Of a stretch of DNA of 55,921 nt, positions 7,090-13,901 are shown piece by piece. The translations under genes and the position numbers were made by a program. The notes beneath the pieces are model-generated. The model was given only the letters and a program-made list of their open reading frames with translations. It was not told the DNA's origin and ran no database searches. This stretch comes from an uncultured Bacteroidota bacterium (GTDB taxonomy: Bacteria; Bacteroidota; Bacteroidia; Flavobacteriales; Flavobacteriaceae), in assembly GCA_902559035.1 (NCBI GenBank), contig CACEGG010000009.1:1-55921 (forward strand), in the 5' to 3' direction. Position 1 is the first letter of the stretch. The number at the start of each line of letters is the position of its first letter.

Positions 7090-7285
7090 GTTTTTCTCTT
7101 TCTTTTTTTAGTAGTTCTTTAAATCGTTTCTTGTATTCTTTTCTCTGTCCATTTACTCGATAGGGTTCAAGTAAGTGAGAGAAGTTCTTGACGAGTTCTG
7201 AAGTCTTTATGAGTTCTTGTGCAAACTCTTTAGGGTTGTCTTTAATCCATTGTAAATCTTCAGGATTCAGTTTTGATTGTTTCAT
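7070..7285 (-). CDS. Small hypothetical protein, co-transcribed with the excisionase
   Basis: 71 residues, rich in Lys and Glu and probably all-helical: LNPEDLQWIKDNPKEFAQELIKTSELVKNF and a strongly basic C-terminal half (KEYKKRFKELLKKEREKHGR). No family is recognised. The end overlaps the excisionase start by 20 bases, so both are probably read from one message starting in the gene-free stretch to the right. A DNA-binding or regulatory role would fit but is only a guess. Confidence 0.5.
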   Translation of the reverse strand: MKQSKLNPEDLQWIKDNPKEFAQELIKTSELVKNFSHLLEPYRVNGQRKEYKKRFKELLKKEREKHGRTNH

Positions 7286-7709
7286 CTTCTTTCAGTTTTT
7301 AATAAATAGTATCAACCTCGAACTTTAAGTGAAGGGTTAAAAATCTTTTATTCAAACTTTTTCAGTTGTTTGAACTTTTGAACTACTTCACAACAGGATA
7401 TAAAGAGTCCATTAAGGAGAAACTCCTTTTTTGAAACTTTTTCCATTTTTCAGATGAATCTAACAAGCACTCCAACAACGATTCCTCCTATCTGTATATT
7501 AACGAGTTCAGACCTTTTTTCCTTTTGAACACTAATGGTTGGTTTTACCTATCGGTGAGTGTTGACCATTATCGGGAACTTCCCCCTGTGTCAGGTGTAG
7601 TATCTCGGTAGATTAAGTATGTCTTAGAGTAACCTACAACTCAGTAGAACGAGGTGTTCTGAGTATAAGTATTACGGAGTTGGAGAAAACGATAGAAAAG
7701 AGAAGGATA
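7286..7709. other. Gene-free 424-bp stretch between integrase and excisionase genes
   Basis: No credible ORF. I see a short hairpin with T-run, AAGGAG-AAA-CTCCTTTTTT (around 7415-7433, plus-strand polarity), and an inverted repeat around 7640-7663 (CTCA and GAAC against GTTC and TGAG). The latter is nested in a wider CAACTC/GAGTTG pairing reaching 7682. The stretch should contain the promoter of the 71-aa and excisionase genes and the 3' end of the integrase message. It could also hold an origin of transfer or a small RNA, but nothing identifies one. Confidence 0.4.
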
Positions 7710-9305
7710 TTATTTGTTCAGAAGCTGTCCTAACTGTTCCCAAGAAAGGTGACCCTCTTTGTAAAGTTGGAAGAGTTTGTCCTTCTCATCTAACTCAGGT
7801 TCTTCAGATTTTTTCTGAACAAGATTAGTGTGAAGGAGGTTGTTAAACTTGAATCTGTCTTGTTCGGTTGATTCATAGTAAACATCAAGAGTTTTGTAGT
7901 TTTTATGGCCTGTAATACTCATAAGCGTTCTTCTATCATACCCAACATCAATATAGGTTCTAATCATCGTTCTTCGGCCAATATGCGATGTTACCACTTC
8001 CCACAGTTGGTAGGTTCTATCTGTCCCATCAACTACCTTATTATTCCAATCGTATACAGGTTTTTGAATGGGTCTATTTAACCCGACTATTCTACAGATT
8101 TCTTTGATGTGTTTGTTGAACTTTTGATTGGGAACAATATTCCCAAACTTAGTCTTTGGGAACAGTTTCATACCTACAGCTCGTCCACTTGAATATTTCT
8201 TGTAAATCTCCCAAGTTAAAGGTGTGTTCGGTATCCGAACGGTTCTCCCTGTTTTTTGAGGAACTAATACAAACTCTCCTTTGATAAACTCTCCCTTCTT
8301 TTTTGATTTATCCCTTTTCTCGAGTTCTCTAAAGTTCTCAATGTTAAGATTAACCATATCGATATACCTTAATCCTGTTCCACACAAGAAAAGTATCATA
8401 TCCTTATATACCTCGTAGGTAGTAAACTTAATCTCTTTTTGTTCGTTTGTATTTGGGTTGGGTTTGCCTTTTGAGTATAAGTATTCAATAGGCTTATCGT
8501 TTTTCAAAAAATTTAGTTCGTGGTCAGGATTTGAAATATCAAAATCCTTGAACTCCCAAAGTTTAATGATTTCATCATTAGTGAACCAAACTATCTCTTT
8601 ATCTCTTTCTTGTGTTCTTTTTGGTTTAGGAACTACCAAACGAATACTATGATTTTCTTCTAACCATTTAGTAAAACTGACAAGAGTTTTTAACCTCTTC
8701 TGAATAGTCGATGGTTGAAGTCCTCTTCCATCACAGTATTTTACTAAACCGTTGGTAAAGTCTTTATCAATATCAGGTGGTAAAAGTTTATACCCTACTT
8801 TAACCTGATGTTCTTTGGTATACCGTTGGATGTCTTTTATAGAACCAATAAGACTTCTTACATAGGAGACCGAGTTTCTTGTTTCGATGAAGTAGTCAGA
8901 AGAACCTACCCACTTAGCATATTTATCAAAGAGTATCTCAAAGAGTATTTCTTTTGAAGAAACTGTCTTTCGGATGACTACTTTGTTTCTGTGGTGAGAT
9001 TTAACGAGTTCAGCAGAAGGTATCTTGTCTGATTTTCGGAGTTCATAAATAATGTCTTTTAGTCCTTTCCACTCTTGAAGGAGAAGAGTATTTTTTACTT
9101 TGAAATCCTTATCTGAAGGGAGAATAGGTTCATTTGTTCTTTTCTTTCTCCAATCCTCGTCCCAATCTTTGATTTTAACACGAACCCCCGTAGTAAATGA
9201 GAATCGTTTTCCTTTAAACACATAGACTATCATTACGGGTAGTTCCTCCGTATCGATATATAAATCACTCCTTTTTTTTCGTCCAAGTTTATAGAAAATA
9301 CTCAT
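7710..9305 (-). CDS. Tyrosine recombinase / site-specific integrase of the element
   Basis: 531 residues, longer than the usual 400 or so because of a long N-terminal arm region, insertions near 255-300 and a C-terminal tail. The first 60 residues resemble an arm-binding domain (VYVFKGKRFSFTTGVRVKIKDWD). Residues of about 115-220 form the SAM-like core-binding domain. The catalytic set is complete: Arg313 in CGTGLRYID, Lys351 in QKTGRTV, His441 and Arg444 in SHIGRRT, His467 in TGHKNY and the nucleophile Tyr476 (DVYYEST). It reads away from the adjacent tRNA-Phe, whose 3' end is the attachment core. It should integrate and, with the excisionase, excise the element. TGTTCT motifs lie just upstream of its start. 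Confidence 0.93.
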   Translation of the reverse strand: MSIFYKLGRKKRSDLYIDTEELPVMIVYVFKGKRFSFTTGVRVKIKDWDEDWRKKRTNEPILPSDKDFKVKNTLLLQEWKGLKDIIYELRKSDKIPSAELVKSHHRNKVVIRKTVSSKEILFEILFDKYAKWVGSSDYFIETRNSVSYVRSLIGSIKDIQRYTKEHQVKVGYKLLPPDIDKDFTNGLVKYCDGRGLQPSTIQKRLKTLVSFTKWLEENHSIRLVVPKPKRTQERDKEIVWFTNDEIIKLWEFKDFDISNPDHELNFLKNDKPIEYLYSKGKPNPNTNEQKEIKFTTYEVYKDMILFLCGTGLRYIDMVNLNIENFRELEKRDKSKKKGEFIKGEFVLVPQKTGRTVRIPNTPLTWEIYKKYSSGRAVGMKLFPKTKFGNIVPNQKFNKHIKEICRIVGLNRPIQKPVYDWNNKVVDGTDRTYQLWEVVTSHIGRRTMIRTYIDVGYDRRTLMSITGHKNYKTLDVYYESTEQDRFKFNNLLHTNLVQKKSEEPELDEKDKLFQLYKEGHLSWEQLGQLLNK

Positions 9306-9311
9306 TTTTTG

Positions 9312-9373
9312 TGTTCTCTATGAGATACCCAATATACAAAAATGAACCAATATATTGTTCTCTATTGTGTTCT
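9312..9373. promoter_or_regulatory. Right-end TGTTCT cluster, putative integrase arm sites
   Basis: TGTTCT occurs at 9312-9317, 9356-9361 and 9368-9373, between the integrase start and the att core. These are the reverse complement of the AGAACA copies at the left end, so the two clusters face each other as arm sites on both sides of an excised attachment site would. They may also act in autoregulation of the integrase gene. Confidence 0.45.
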
Positions 9374-9390
9374 CCTTTTCAGTTTAGGAC

Positions 9391-9434
9391 AAAAAATAAT
9401 CCCTAACTTATTGATTTTCAACGAGTTAGGGATT
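9391..9434 (-). terminator. Element-supplied terminator of tRNA-Phe
   Basis: AATCCCTAACT (9398-9408) and AGTTAGGGATT (9424-9434) form an 11-bp stem. On the minus strand the hairpin is followed by ATTTTTT. It starts a few bases after the tRNA 3' end and lies inside the element. It therefore replaces the chromosomal terminator now stranded at 3250-3276. Confidence 0.75.
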
Positions 9435-9440
9435 TTACAA

Positions 9441-9464
9441 GTGGTACCTCCAGGAATCGAACCA
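9441..9464. repeat. Proximal attachment-site repeat within tRNA-Phe
   Basis: 24 bases identical to 3277-3300. All but the first base lie within the intact tRNA-Phe gene, covering its 3' end. Integration therefore reconstituted a functional tRNA, the standard outcome for tRNA-targeting tyrosine integrases. Confidence 0.92.
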
Positions 9465-9514
9465 GGGACACAAGGATTTTCAGTCCTTTGCTCTACCAAC
9501 TGAGCTAAGGTACC
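9442..9514 (-). tRNA. tRNA-Phe(GAA)
   Basis: 73 bases that fold as a cloverleaf. The acceptor stem is GGTACCT/AGGTACC, the D-arm GCTC-AGTTGGTA-GAGC, and the anticodon stem AAGGA/TCCTT with loop CTGAAAA (anticodon GAA). The T-arm is CCTGG-TTCGATT-CCTGG, whose middle position is a T-T mismatch. The discriminator is A and CCA is not encoded. The 3' end is the attachment site of the integrative element. Promoter and terminator are both visible. Confidence 0.95.
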
Positions 9515-9533
9515 AGTGCTTTTTTTGCAAGAG

Positions 9534-9564
9534 CAAATATATATTCTTTTATTAGAGAACCAAA
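9534..9564 (-). promoter_or_regulatory. Bacteroidota-type promoter of tRNA-Phe
   Basis: On the minus strand TTTG (complement of 9561-9564) and TATATTTG (complement of 9534-9541) are separated by exactly 19 bases, matching the consensus TTTG-N19-TANNTTTG of the Bacteroidota primary sigma factor. Transcription should start about 7 bases on, shortly before the mature tRNA at 9514. Confidence 0.75.
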
Positions 9565-9612
9565 AAATCATTTAAAAAATCTTCTTTATTTTTGATATTA
9601 AATTAATTTATA

Positions 9613-10332
9613 GTGAATCTTGTTCTAGATGTTGGAAATTCTTTATTAAAAATTGCTCTTTTTGAGAAAAGTGAGTTAATTCAAAAATTTAAGTTTTCAG
9701 AAAATTATAAAAGAAATATAGAAGATATAATCTCGAAGTATAAAGTTACACATTCAATAATTTCAAATGTTGGCAGAATAGATGACACAATAATTAATAT
9801 TTTAAAAGAGTCGACCAACCTTTTGCTTGTTTCTAATCAACTCAAAATTCCATTTAAAAACTTATACAAGTCCAAAAATACGCTGGGTCAGGATAGGTTA
9901 GCTTTAGTTTCTGCAGCAGCTTTTAACTTTCCAAAGGAAAATGTATTAATAGTTGATGTAGGGTCTTGTATTACTTATGATTTTAAAAATAATAATAATG
10001 AATATTTAGGCGGGGGGATTTCACCTGGAATTTCAATGAGATTTAAATCGTTAAACACTTTTACCTCAAATCTACCATTAATCGATTTTGATAGTATTTA
10101 TCAATTAATTGGAAATAACACTAAGAATTCAATCACTTCAGGAGTGGTCAATGGAACAATTTCAGAGATAAATGGCATTATACAGCAGTATAGAGAGGAG
10201 TTTAAAAATATTAGGATAATTTTAACAGGTGGAGATAGTAATTTTTTGCTCAAGAGAATAAAAAATACCATCTTTGCTGATCGAAATTTCCTTCTTATTG
10301 GTTTAAATAAATTATTGGAGGATAATAGCTAA
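9613..10332 (+). CDS. coaX: Type III pantothenate kinase
   Basis: 239 residues, GTG start giving MNLVLDVGNSLLKIALFEK. It phosphorylates pantothenate, the first step of coenzyme A synthesis. The ASKHA-fold phosphate motif LDVGNS is at the N-terminus. The family motif TLGQDRLALVSAAAF lies near residue 95, the second Asp motif LIVDVGSCITYDF near 115, then GGGISPGISMRFKSL and the adenosine-type motif ILTGGDS. Length is close to the typical 240-260. It starts the plus-strand group coaX-OMP-TPR-lptC, with only 2 bases to the next gene. The divergent tRNA-Phe promoter lies within the 98-base upstream gap. Confidence 0.93.
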   Translation: MNLVLDVGNSLLKIALFEKSELIQKFKFSENYKRNIEDIISKYKVTHSIISNVGRIDDTIINILKESTNLLLVSNQLKIPFKNLYKSKNTLGQDRLALVSAAAFNFPKENVLIVDVGSCITYDFKNNNNEYLGGGISPGISMRFKSLNTFTSNLPLIDFDSIYQLIGNNTKNSITSGVVNGTISEINGIIQQYREEFKNIRIILTGGDSNFLLKRIKNTIFADRNFLLIGLNKLLEDNS

Positions 10333-10334
10333 AA

Positions 10335-11591
10335 ATGAAAAAAACTTTTCTAAATCTATTTTTTCTTACTTTTTGTTTAATATGTTTTTCTCAATCAGGA
10401 ACCTCCTCACCCTATTCTTTTTATGGTGTAGGAACTAACACTTTTAAGGGATCCATTGATAATAGATCAATGGGAGGATTGAGTGTTTATTCAGATAGTA
10501 TTCATCTTAATTTAACAAACCCGGCATCTTTTTCTGAATTAAAAAGAGTAAATTATTCTTTGGGAATAACTTATGATGATTTGACATTTAAGTCTGAGAA
10601 TGCTAACGAAAATTCTAATAGTTCTAACGTAAATTATTTAGCCGTTGGTATCCCAACTAAATATTTCACTTTTGGATTTGGAGTAATTCCACAGACCTCT
10701 GTTGGTTACATGTTAGAAAACACTAATGAAAGCGTTGTTCCTTCAATTGTTGACAGATACAGAGGAGATGGGGGAGTAAACACAGCTTTTTTGACTTTTG
10801 GTTTTAAAGTTTTTAAAAAAATAGGTATTGGTATTACCACCAATTATGAGTTTGGTAATTTGAATCATATTACTACAAGATTTTTAGAAGATGTAGAATT
10901 GGCTACCAGAATTGAGAGTAATTCTTCACTCAGTGGTATAAATAACGTATACTCACTACTTTTCAGAGAAAAAATATCTAAAAAACTAACTTTTCATGCA
11001 ACTTACATACTTAGTCAAGAATTCAATTTAGGATCTACCAATTCTCAAACATTATCAACGTATTCTGTTACAAATCAATACGGCGGAGATGTAGAAGAAA
11101 TTGATTTGGCATCCATGAATCTTGAAAAGACAGAAATAACTGTTCCTAAATCTCAAACAATCGGTTTAGGTTTAGGAGTTGAGACTAAATGGTTTGTCGG
11201 AGCAGAATTCCAACAAAAAGACGGGGGGGGATTGGATAATAAATTATTCAGTTTAGATAATGTAGATTTTCAAAAAGGTTCAAGATTTTCCTTGGGTGGA
11301 TTTTACATTCCAAAATATGATTCTTTCACAAGTTATTTCAGCACTGTAGTCTACAGAGCCGGATTAAGAATTGAGGATACAGGGCTAAACATACAAGGAC
11401 AAGCAATTAAGGAAGTAGGTGTTAATTTTGGACTAGGAATCCCTTTTCAAGGATTTTCAAATTTAAATCTTGGATTTGAAATAGGAAAAAGAGGAACTAC
11501 CAACTCAGGTTTAATTGAAGAAAACTTTTTTAGTGTTAGACTTGGAATGTCTTTGAGTGACTTGTGGTTTGTTAAAAACAAGTATAATTAA
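10335..11591 (+). CDS. Outer-membrane beta-barrel protein, function unknown
   Basis: 418 residues with an N-terminal signal peptide (MKKTFLNLFFLTFCLICFSQS, cleavage near FSQ-SG). The mature part begins GTSSPYSFYGVGTNTFKG and an NPASFSELKRVNYSLG stretch, a pattern shared by Bacteroidota barrel proteins of the OmpP1/FadL-like or PorV-like style. Alternating polar and hydrophobic strands run to the end, which closes with FFSVRLGMSLSDLWFVKNKYN. It lies between coaX and the TPR gene in a neighbourhood common in Flavobacteriia. A transport or envelope assembly role is possible, but I do not recognise a specific function. Confidence 0.75.
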   Translation: MKKTFLNLFFLTFCLICFSQSGTSSPYSFYGVGTNTFKGSIDNRSMGGLSVYSDSIHLNLTNPASFSELKRVNYSLGITYDDLTFKSENANENSNSSNVNYLAVGIPTKYFTFGFGVIPQTSVGYMLENTNESVVPSIVDRYRGDGGVNTAFLTFGFKVFKKIGIGITTNYEFGNLNHITTRFLEDVELATRIESNSSLSGINNVYSLLFREKISKKLTFHATYILSQEFNLGSTNSQTLSTYSVTNQYGGDVEEIDLASMNLEKTEITVPKSQTIGLGLGVETKWFVGAEFQQKDGGGLDNKLFSLDNVDFQKGSRFSLGGFYIPKYDSFTSYFSTVVYRAGLRIEDTGLNIQGQAIKEVGVNFGLGIPFQGFSNLNLGFEIGKRGTTNSGLIEENFFSVRLGMSLSDLWFVKNKYN

Positions 11592-11638
11592 TAAATTGGG
11601 CACCGTTTTTGCCTAATCTTAAACAATATAATGTTGTT

Positions 11639-13027
11639 ATGAAAAATATTATCATATGTGTTATTGCAATTTTGTTTTCAATAACTCAATATTCTCAATC
11701 AAAAGAAGAATGTTTTGCAAATCTTTCAATTTTTGCAGAATATGCTAAAGTAAAGAATTATAAAGCAGCCTATCAACCATGGGTTGATCTTAAAAATCAA
11801 TGTCCAGATTTAAATTCTGCAATATATGTTCTTGGAGAAAGAATGTTAAAGTCCTTTATCAAAACCTCCGATGATTCTTTAAAAGCTCAATATCAAAAAG
11901 ATCTGGTTGTTTTGTATGATGAATGGTTACAGTATTTCCCTAAAACTAAAAGAGGTGTAAGTGAAGTAGGTAAAATTTTAGCCATTAAAGCACAGGCACT
12001 TTCAGACTATAAATTAGCTGATGATACCGAAATACTAAAAATATATGATGAGGCTTTTTCAAGGGATCATAAAAGTTTTAAATCTCCAAAGGGTCTATAC
12101 AATTATTTTAAACTGTATTTTAAATTGTATAAAGCTGGTGATCCAAGTGTAACTCTAGAAAAAGTTTTTGATAAATATGAAGAACTTACTGAAAAGTTTG
12201 AATATGAAATGGGTGTTTACACTTCAAAATTAGATGTGCTGTTAAAAAAAGAAGAAAATAGTGATCCATTAACTTCTAGAGAAATAAGGAACAAAAAGGT
12301 TTATGGCGTTAATATGGTTGCTTGTAATACATACCTAAATAATTTAAATGCTATTATAGCTAAGGAATCTACGTGTGAAAATTTAATTCCACTTTACAGA
12401 AAGAATTTTGACAACTTTAAGTCAGACGCTGTTTGGCTCAATAGAGCAGCTAGTAGAATGGATAGCAAAGATTGCTCTGATGACCCCTTGTTTGTTGAAT
12501 TAGTTGAAGCACTTCATGCTTTGAACCCCTCTGCTAATTCTGCTTACTATTTAGGTTTATTGAATGATAAAAGCGGTGACACTAAGCTTGCTATTGAATA
12601 TTATAATGAATCTATAGAACTTGAAACTGATAATTTAAAAAAGGCTAAAACCCTTTATAAAATTGCATTAAAGTTCAAAAAATCTAGACAGTTTTCAAAA
12701 TCTAGAACTTATGCAAATAGAGCATTAAAATATCAACCCTCAATGGGCAGAGCATATTTGTTAATTGCCAACTTATATGCTAACAGTGCAAATAATTGTG
12801 GAAAATCTCAATTTGAAAAAAGATCAATTTATTGGTTAGCACTTAAACAAGCTAAAAAAGCTGCCTCCGTAGACGCATCTGTTAGAAAATTAGCTAATAA
12901 AACTGCAGCTAGTTATGAAGGTAGAGCACCTTCCAAAACAGATATTTTTAGTGAAGCTATGGGTGGTAAAACAATTTCATTTAGTTGCTGGATTGGAAAA
13001 TCAGTAACTGTACCGTCTCTCAACTAA
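11639..13027 (+). CDS. Secreted TPR-repeat protein
   Basis: 462 residues from the ATG at 11639. A TTG start 30 bases upstream is possible, but only the ATG gives a clean signal peptide, MKNIIICVIAILFSITQYSQ. The mature protein is helical, with tetratricopeptide-like repeats clearest near residues 300-400 (NSAYYLGLLNDKSGDTKLAIEYYNESIELE and SRTYANRALKYQPSMGRAYL). Such proteins serve as periplasmic scaffolds. It overlaps lptC by one base (TAATG), implying coupled translation, so a link to envelope or LPS assembly is plausible but unproven. Confidence 0.8.
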   Translation: MKNIIICVIAILFSITQYSQSKEECFANLSIFAEYAKVKNYKAAYQPWVDLKNQCPDLNSAIYVLGERMLKSFIKTSDDSLKAQYQKDLVVLYDEWLQYFPKTKRGVSEVGKILAIKAQALSDYKLADDTEILKIYDEAFSRDHKSFKSPKGLYNYFKLYFKLYKAGDPSVTLEKVFDKYEELTEKFEYEMGVYTSKLDVLLKKEENSDPLTSREIRNKKVYGVNMVACNTYLNNLNAIIAKESTCENLIPLYRKNFDNFKSDAVWLNRAASRMDSKDCSDDPLFVELVEALHALNPSANSAYYLGLLNDKSGDTKLAIEYYNESIELETDNLKKAKTLYKIALKFKKSRQFSKSRTYANRALKYQPSMGRAYLLIANLYANSANNCGKSQFEKRSIYWLALKQAKKAASVDASVRKLANKTAASYEGRAPSKTDIFSEAMGGKTISFSCWIGKSVTVPSLN

Positions 13028-13557
13028 TGCATTTTTTAAGAATTTTTATTTTTATTTTCTTGTTAAGTTGTGAAGATAATTTCCAAGAAATTCAAAATAT
13101 TAATTCAAAAAATATTTTACCCATTGGTATTACTGAGAATCTAAAATTAATTTATACTGATTCAGCAAAAGTAAAAGCTATTCTTTACTCTGATTTAAAC
13201 AAAGATTTTACTAATCAAAGTTTTCCTTATTCCGAATTTCCAGAGGGTGTAAAAATTACTTTTTATGACAATGATTTGAACGAAACTATAGTCACTTCTG
13301 ATTATGCAATTACATATAATAAAACGAATATTGTAAATTTAATTGGTAATGTAGTTATAAATAATTTTGATGGTTCTGAATTAAAAACAAAGCAGCTTTA
13401 TTGGGATCCAGAACAAGAATGGCTTTTTACAGAAGAAAAGTTTAGTTTTAAAAATATAGATTATGATATTATAGCTAGTAGATTAGATGCTAATAGATCA
13501 TTTACTATATTTAATACCGGAAAACTTGACGGAAAAGTTTTAGTTGAGGATAATTAA
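13027..13557 (+). CDS. lptC: LPS export ABC transporter periplasmic protein LptC
   Basis: 176 residues from the ATG that overlaps the previous stop. A lipoprotein-type signal ends in FLLSC, then comes one beta-jellyroll OstA/LptC domain: ILPIGITENLKLIYTDSAKVKAIL, the FPEGVKITFYD strand, SDYAITYNKTNIVNLIGNV and ELKTKQLYWDPEQEWLFTEE. LptC links the LptBFG pump in the inner membrane to LptA in the LPS bridge. Length and gene order, with a PPIase gene shortly downstream, match Flavobacteriia. The lipobox-like Cys suggests a lipid anchor instead of the transmembrane helix of the enterobacterial protein. Confidence 0.87.
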   Translation: MHFLRIFIFIFLLSCEDNFQEIQNINSKNILPIGITENLKLIYTDSAKVKAILYSDLNKDFTNQSFPYSEFPEGVKITFYDNDLNETIVTSDYAITYNKTNIVNLIGNVVINNFDGSELKTKQLYWDPEQEWLFTEEKFSFKNIDYDIIASRLDANRSFTIFNTGKLDGKVLVEDN

Positions 13558-13564
13558 TTTGATC

Positions 13565-13753
13565 ATGAACAACTATAGAAAAATTTCTGAATACATCTAT
13601 TTGATTCTTTCTTTTATATCGATTTATGAATACTTTTTTGGAAATAATACTGTTCAAAAAAGTAATATTTTTTTGATCTTTTTTGTGTTTTCGTTTGGAA
13701 TGTTTTTGTTTAGAAGGCATTATAGAATAAAATTTAAAAATAGAAGGAAGTAG
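13565..13753 (+). CDS. Small membrane protein of unknown function
   Basis: 62 residues, 7 bases after lptC. Two hydrophobic segments are visible, IYLILSFISIYEYFF and NIFLIFFVFSFGMFLF, separated by a short polar loop, with a strongly basic tail RRHYRIKFKNRRK. The positive-inside rule puts both ends in the cytoplasm. Small proteins of this kind follow lptC in related genomes, so it is probably real, but function is unknown. Confidence 0.65.
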   Translation: MNNYRKISEYIYLILSFISIYEYFFGNNTVQKSNIFLIFFVFSFGMFLFRRHYRIKFKNRRK

Positions 13754-13901
13754 ATCATAAAAAACTTAGTCTTTAAAATAAATGAGGCTAGTAAAAAAAT
13801 AGAGCTAATTGAACTTATTATATTAGATTAATATTTAGAAGGTTAACTTTTTTTTATTCCCGTAGGATATTGTATTTTCGTTTGCTACAAAAAAAATATT
13901 T

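Larger units (their letters stand above)
3277..9464. mobile_element. Integrative element inserted in tRNA-Phe
   Basis: A segment of about 6.2 kb bounded by identical 24-bp direct repeats (3277-3300 and 9441-9464) that equal the 3' end of tRNA-Phe(GAA). The tyrosine integrase gene lies directly beside the intact tRNA and reads away from it, the usual layout of tRNA-targeting islands. Contents in order: ParB-DNA methyltransferase fusion, CDF transporter, serine recombinase with a 44-aa coupled ORF, excisionase-like HTH protein, small hypothetical protein, and integrase. There are no conjugation, capsid or replication genes, so it is a minimal island or is mobilised by a helper. Codon use looks richer in C and G than in the flanking genes. 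The boundaries are directly visible; mobility is inferred. Confidence 0.9.

Noticed and set aside
9362-9571. Minus-strand ORF of 69 codons over the tRNA-Phe gene
   Set aside because: It is the tRNA gene, its terminator and its promoter read as codons; the structured RNA explains the sequence.
11609-11638. TTG start for the TPR protein 30 bases before the ATG
   Set aside because: It would put polar residues before the signal peptide; the ATG at 11639 gives a normal export signal.
13511-13720. Minus-strand 69-codon ORF at the lptC end
   Set aside because: Overlaps the lptC end and the more plausible plus-strand small membrane protein; no signal or motif.
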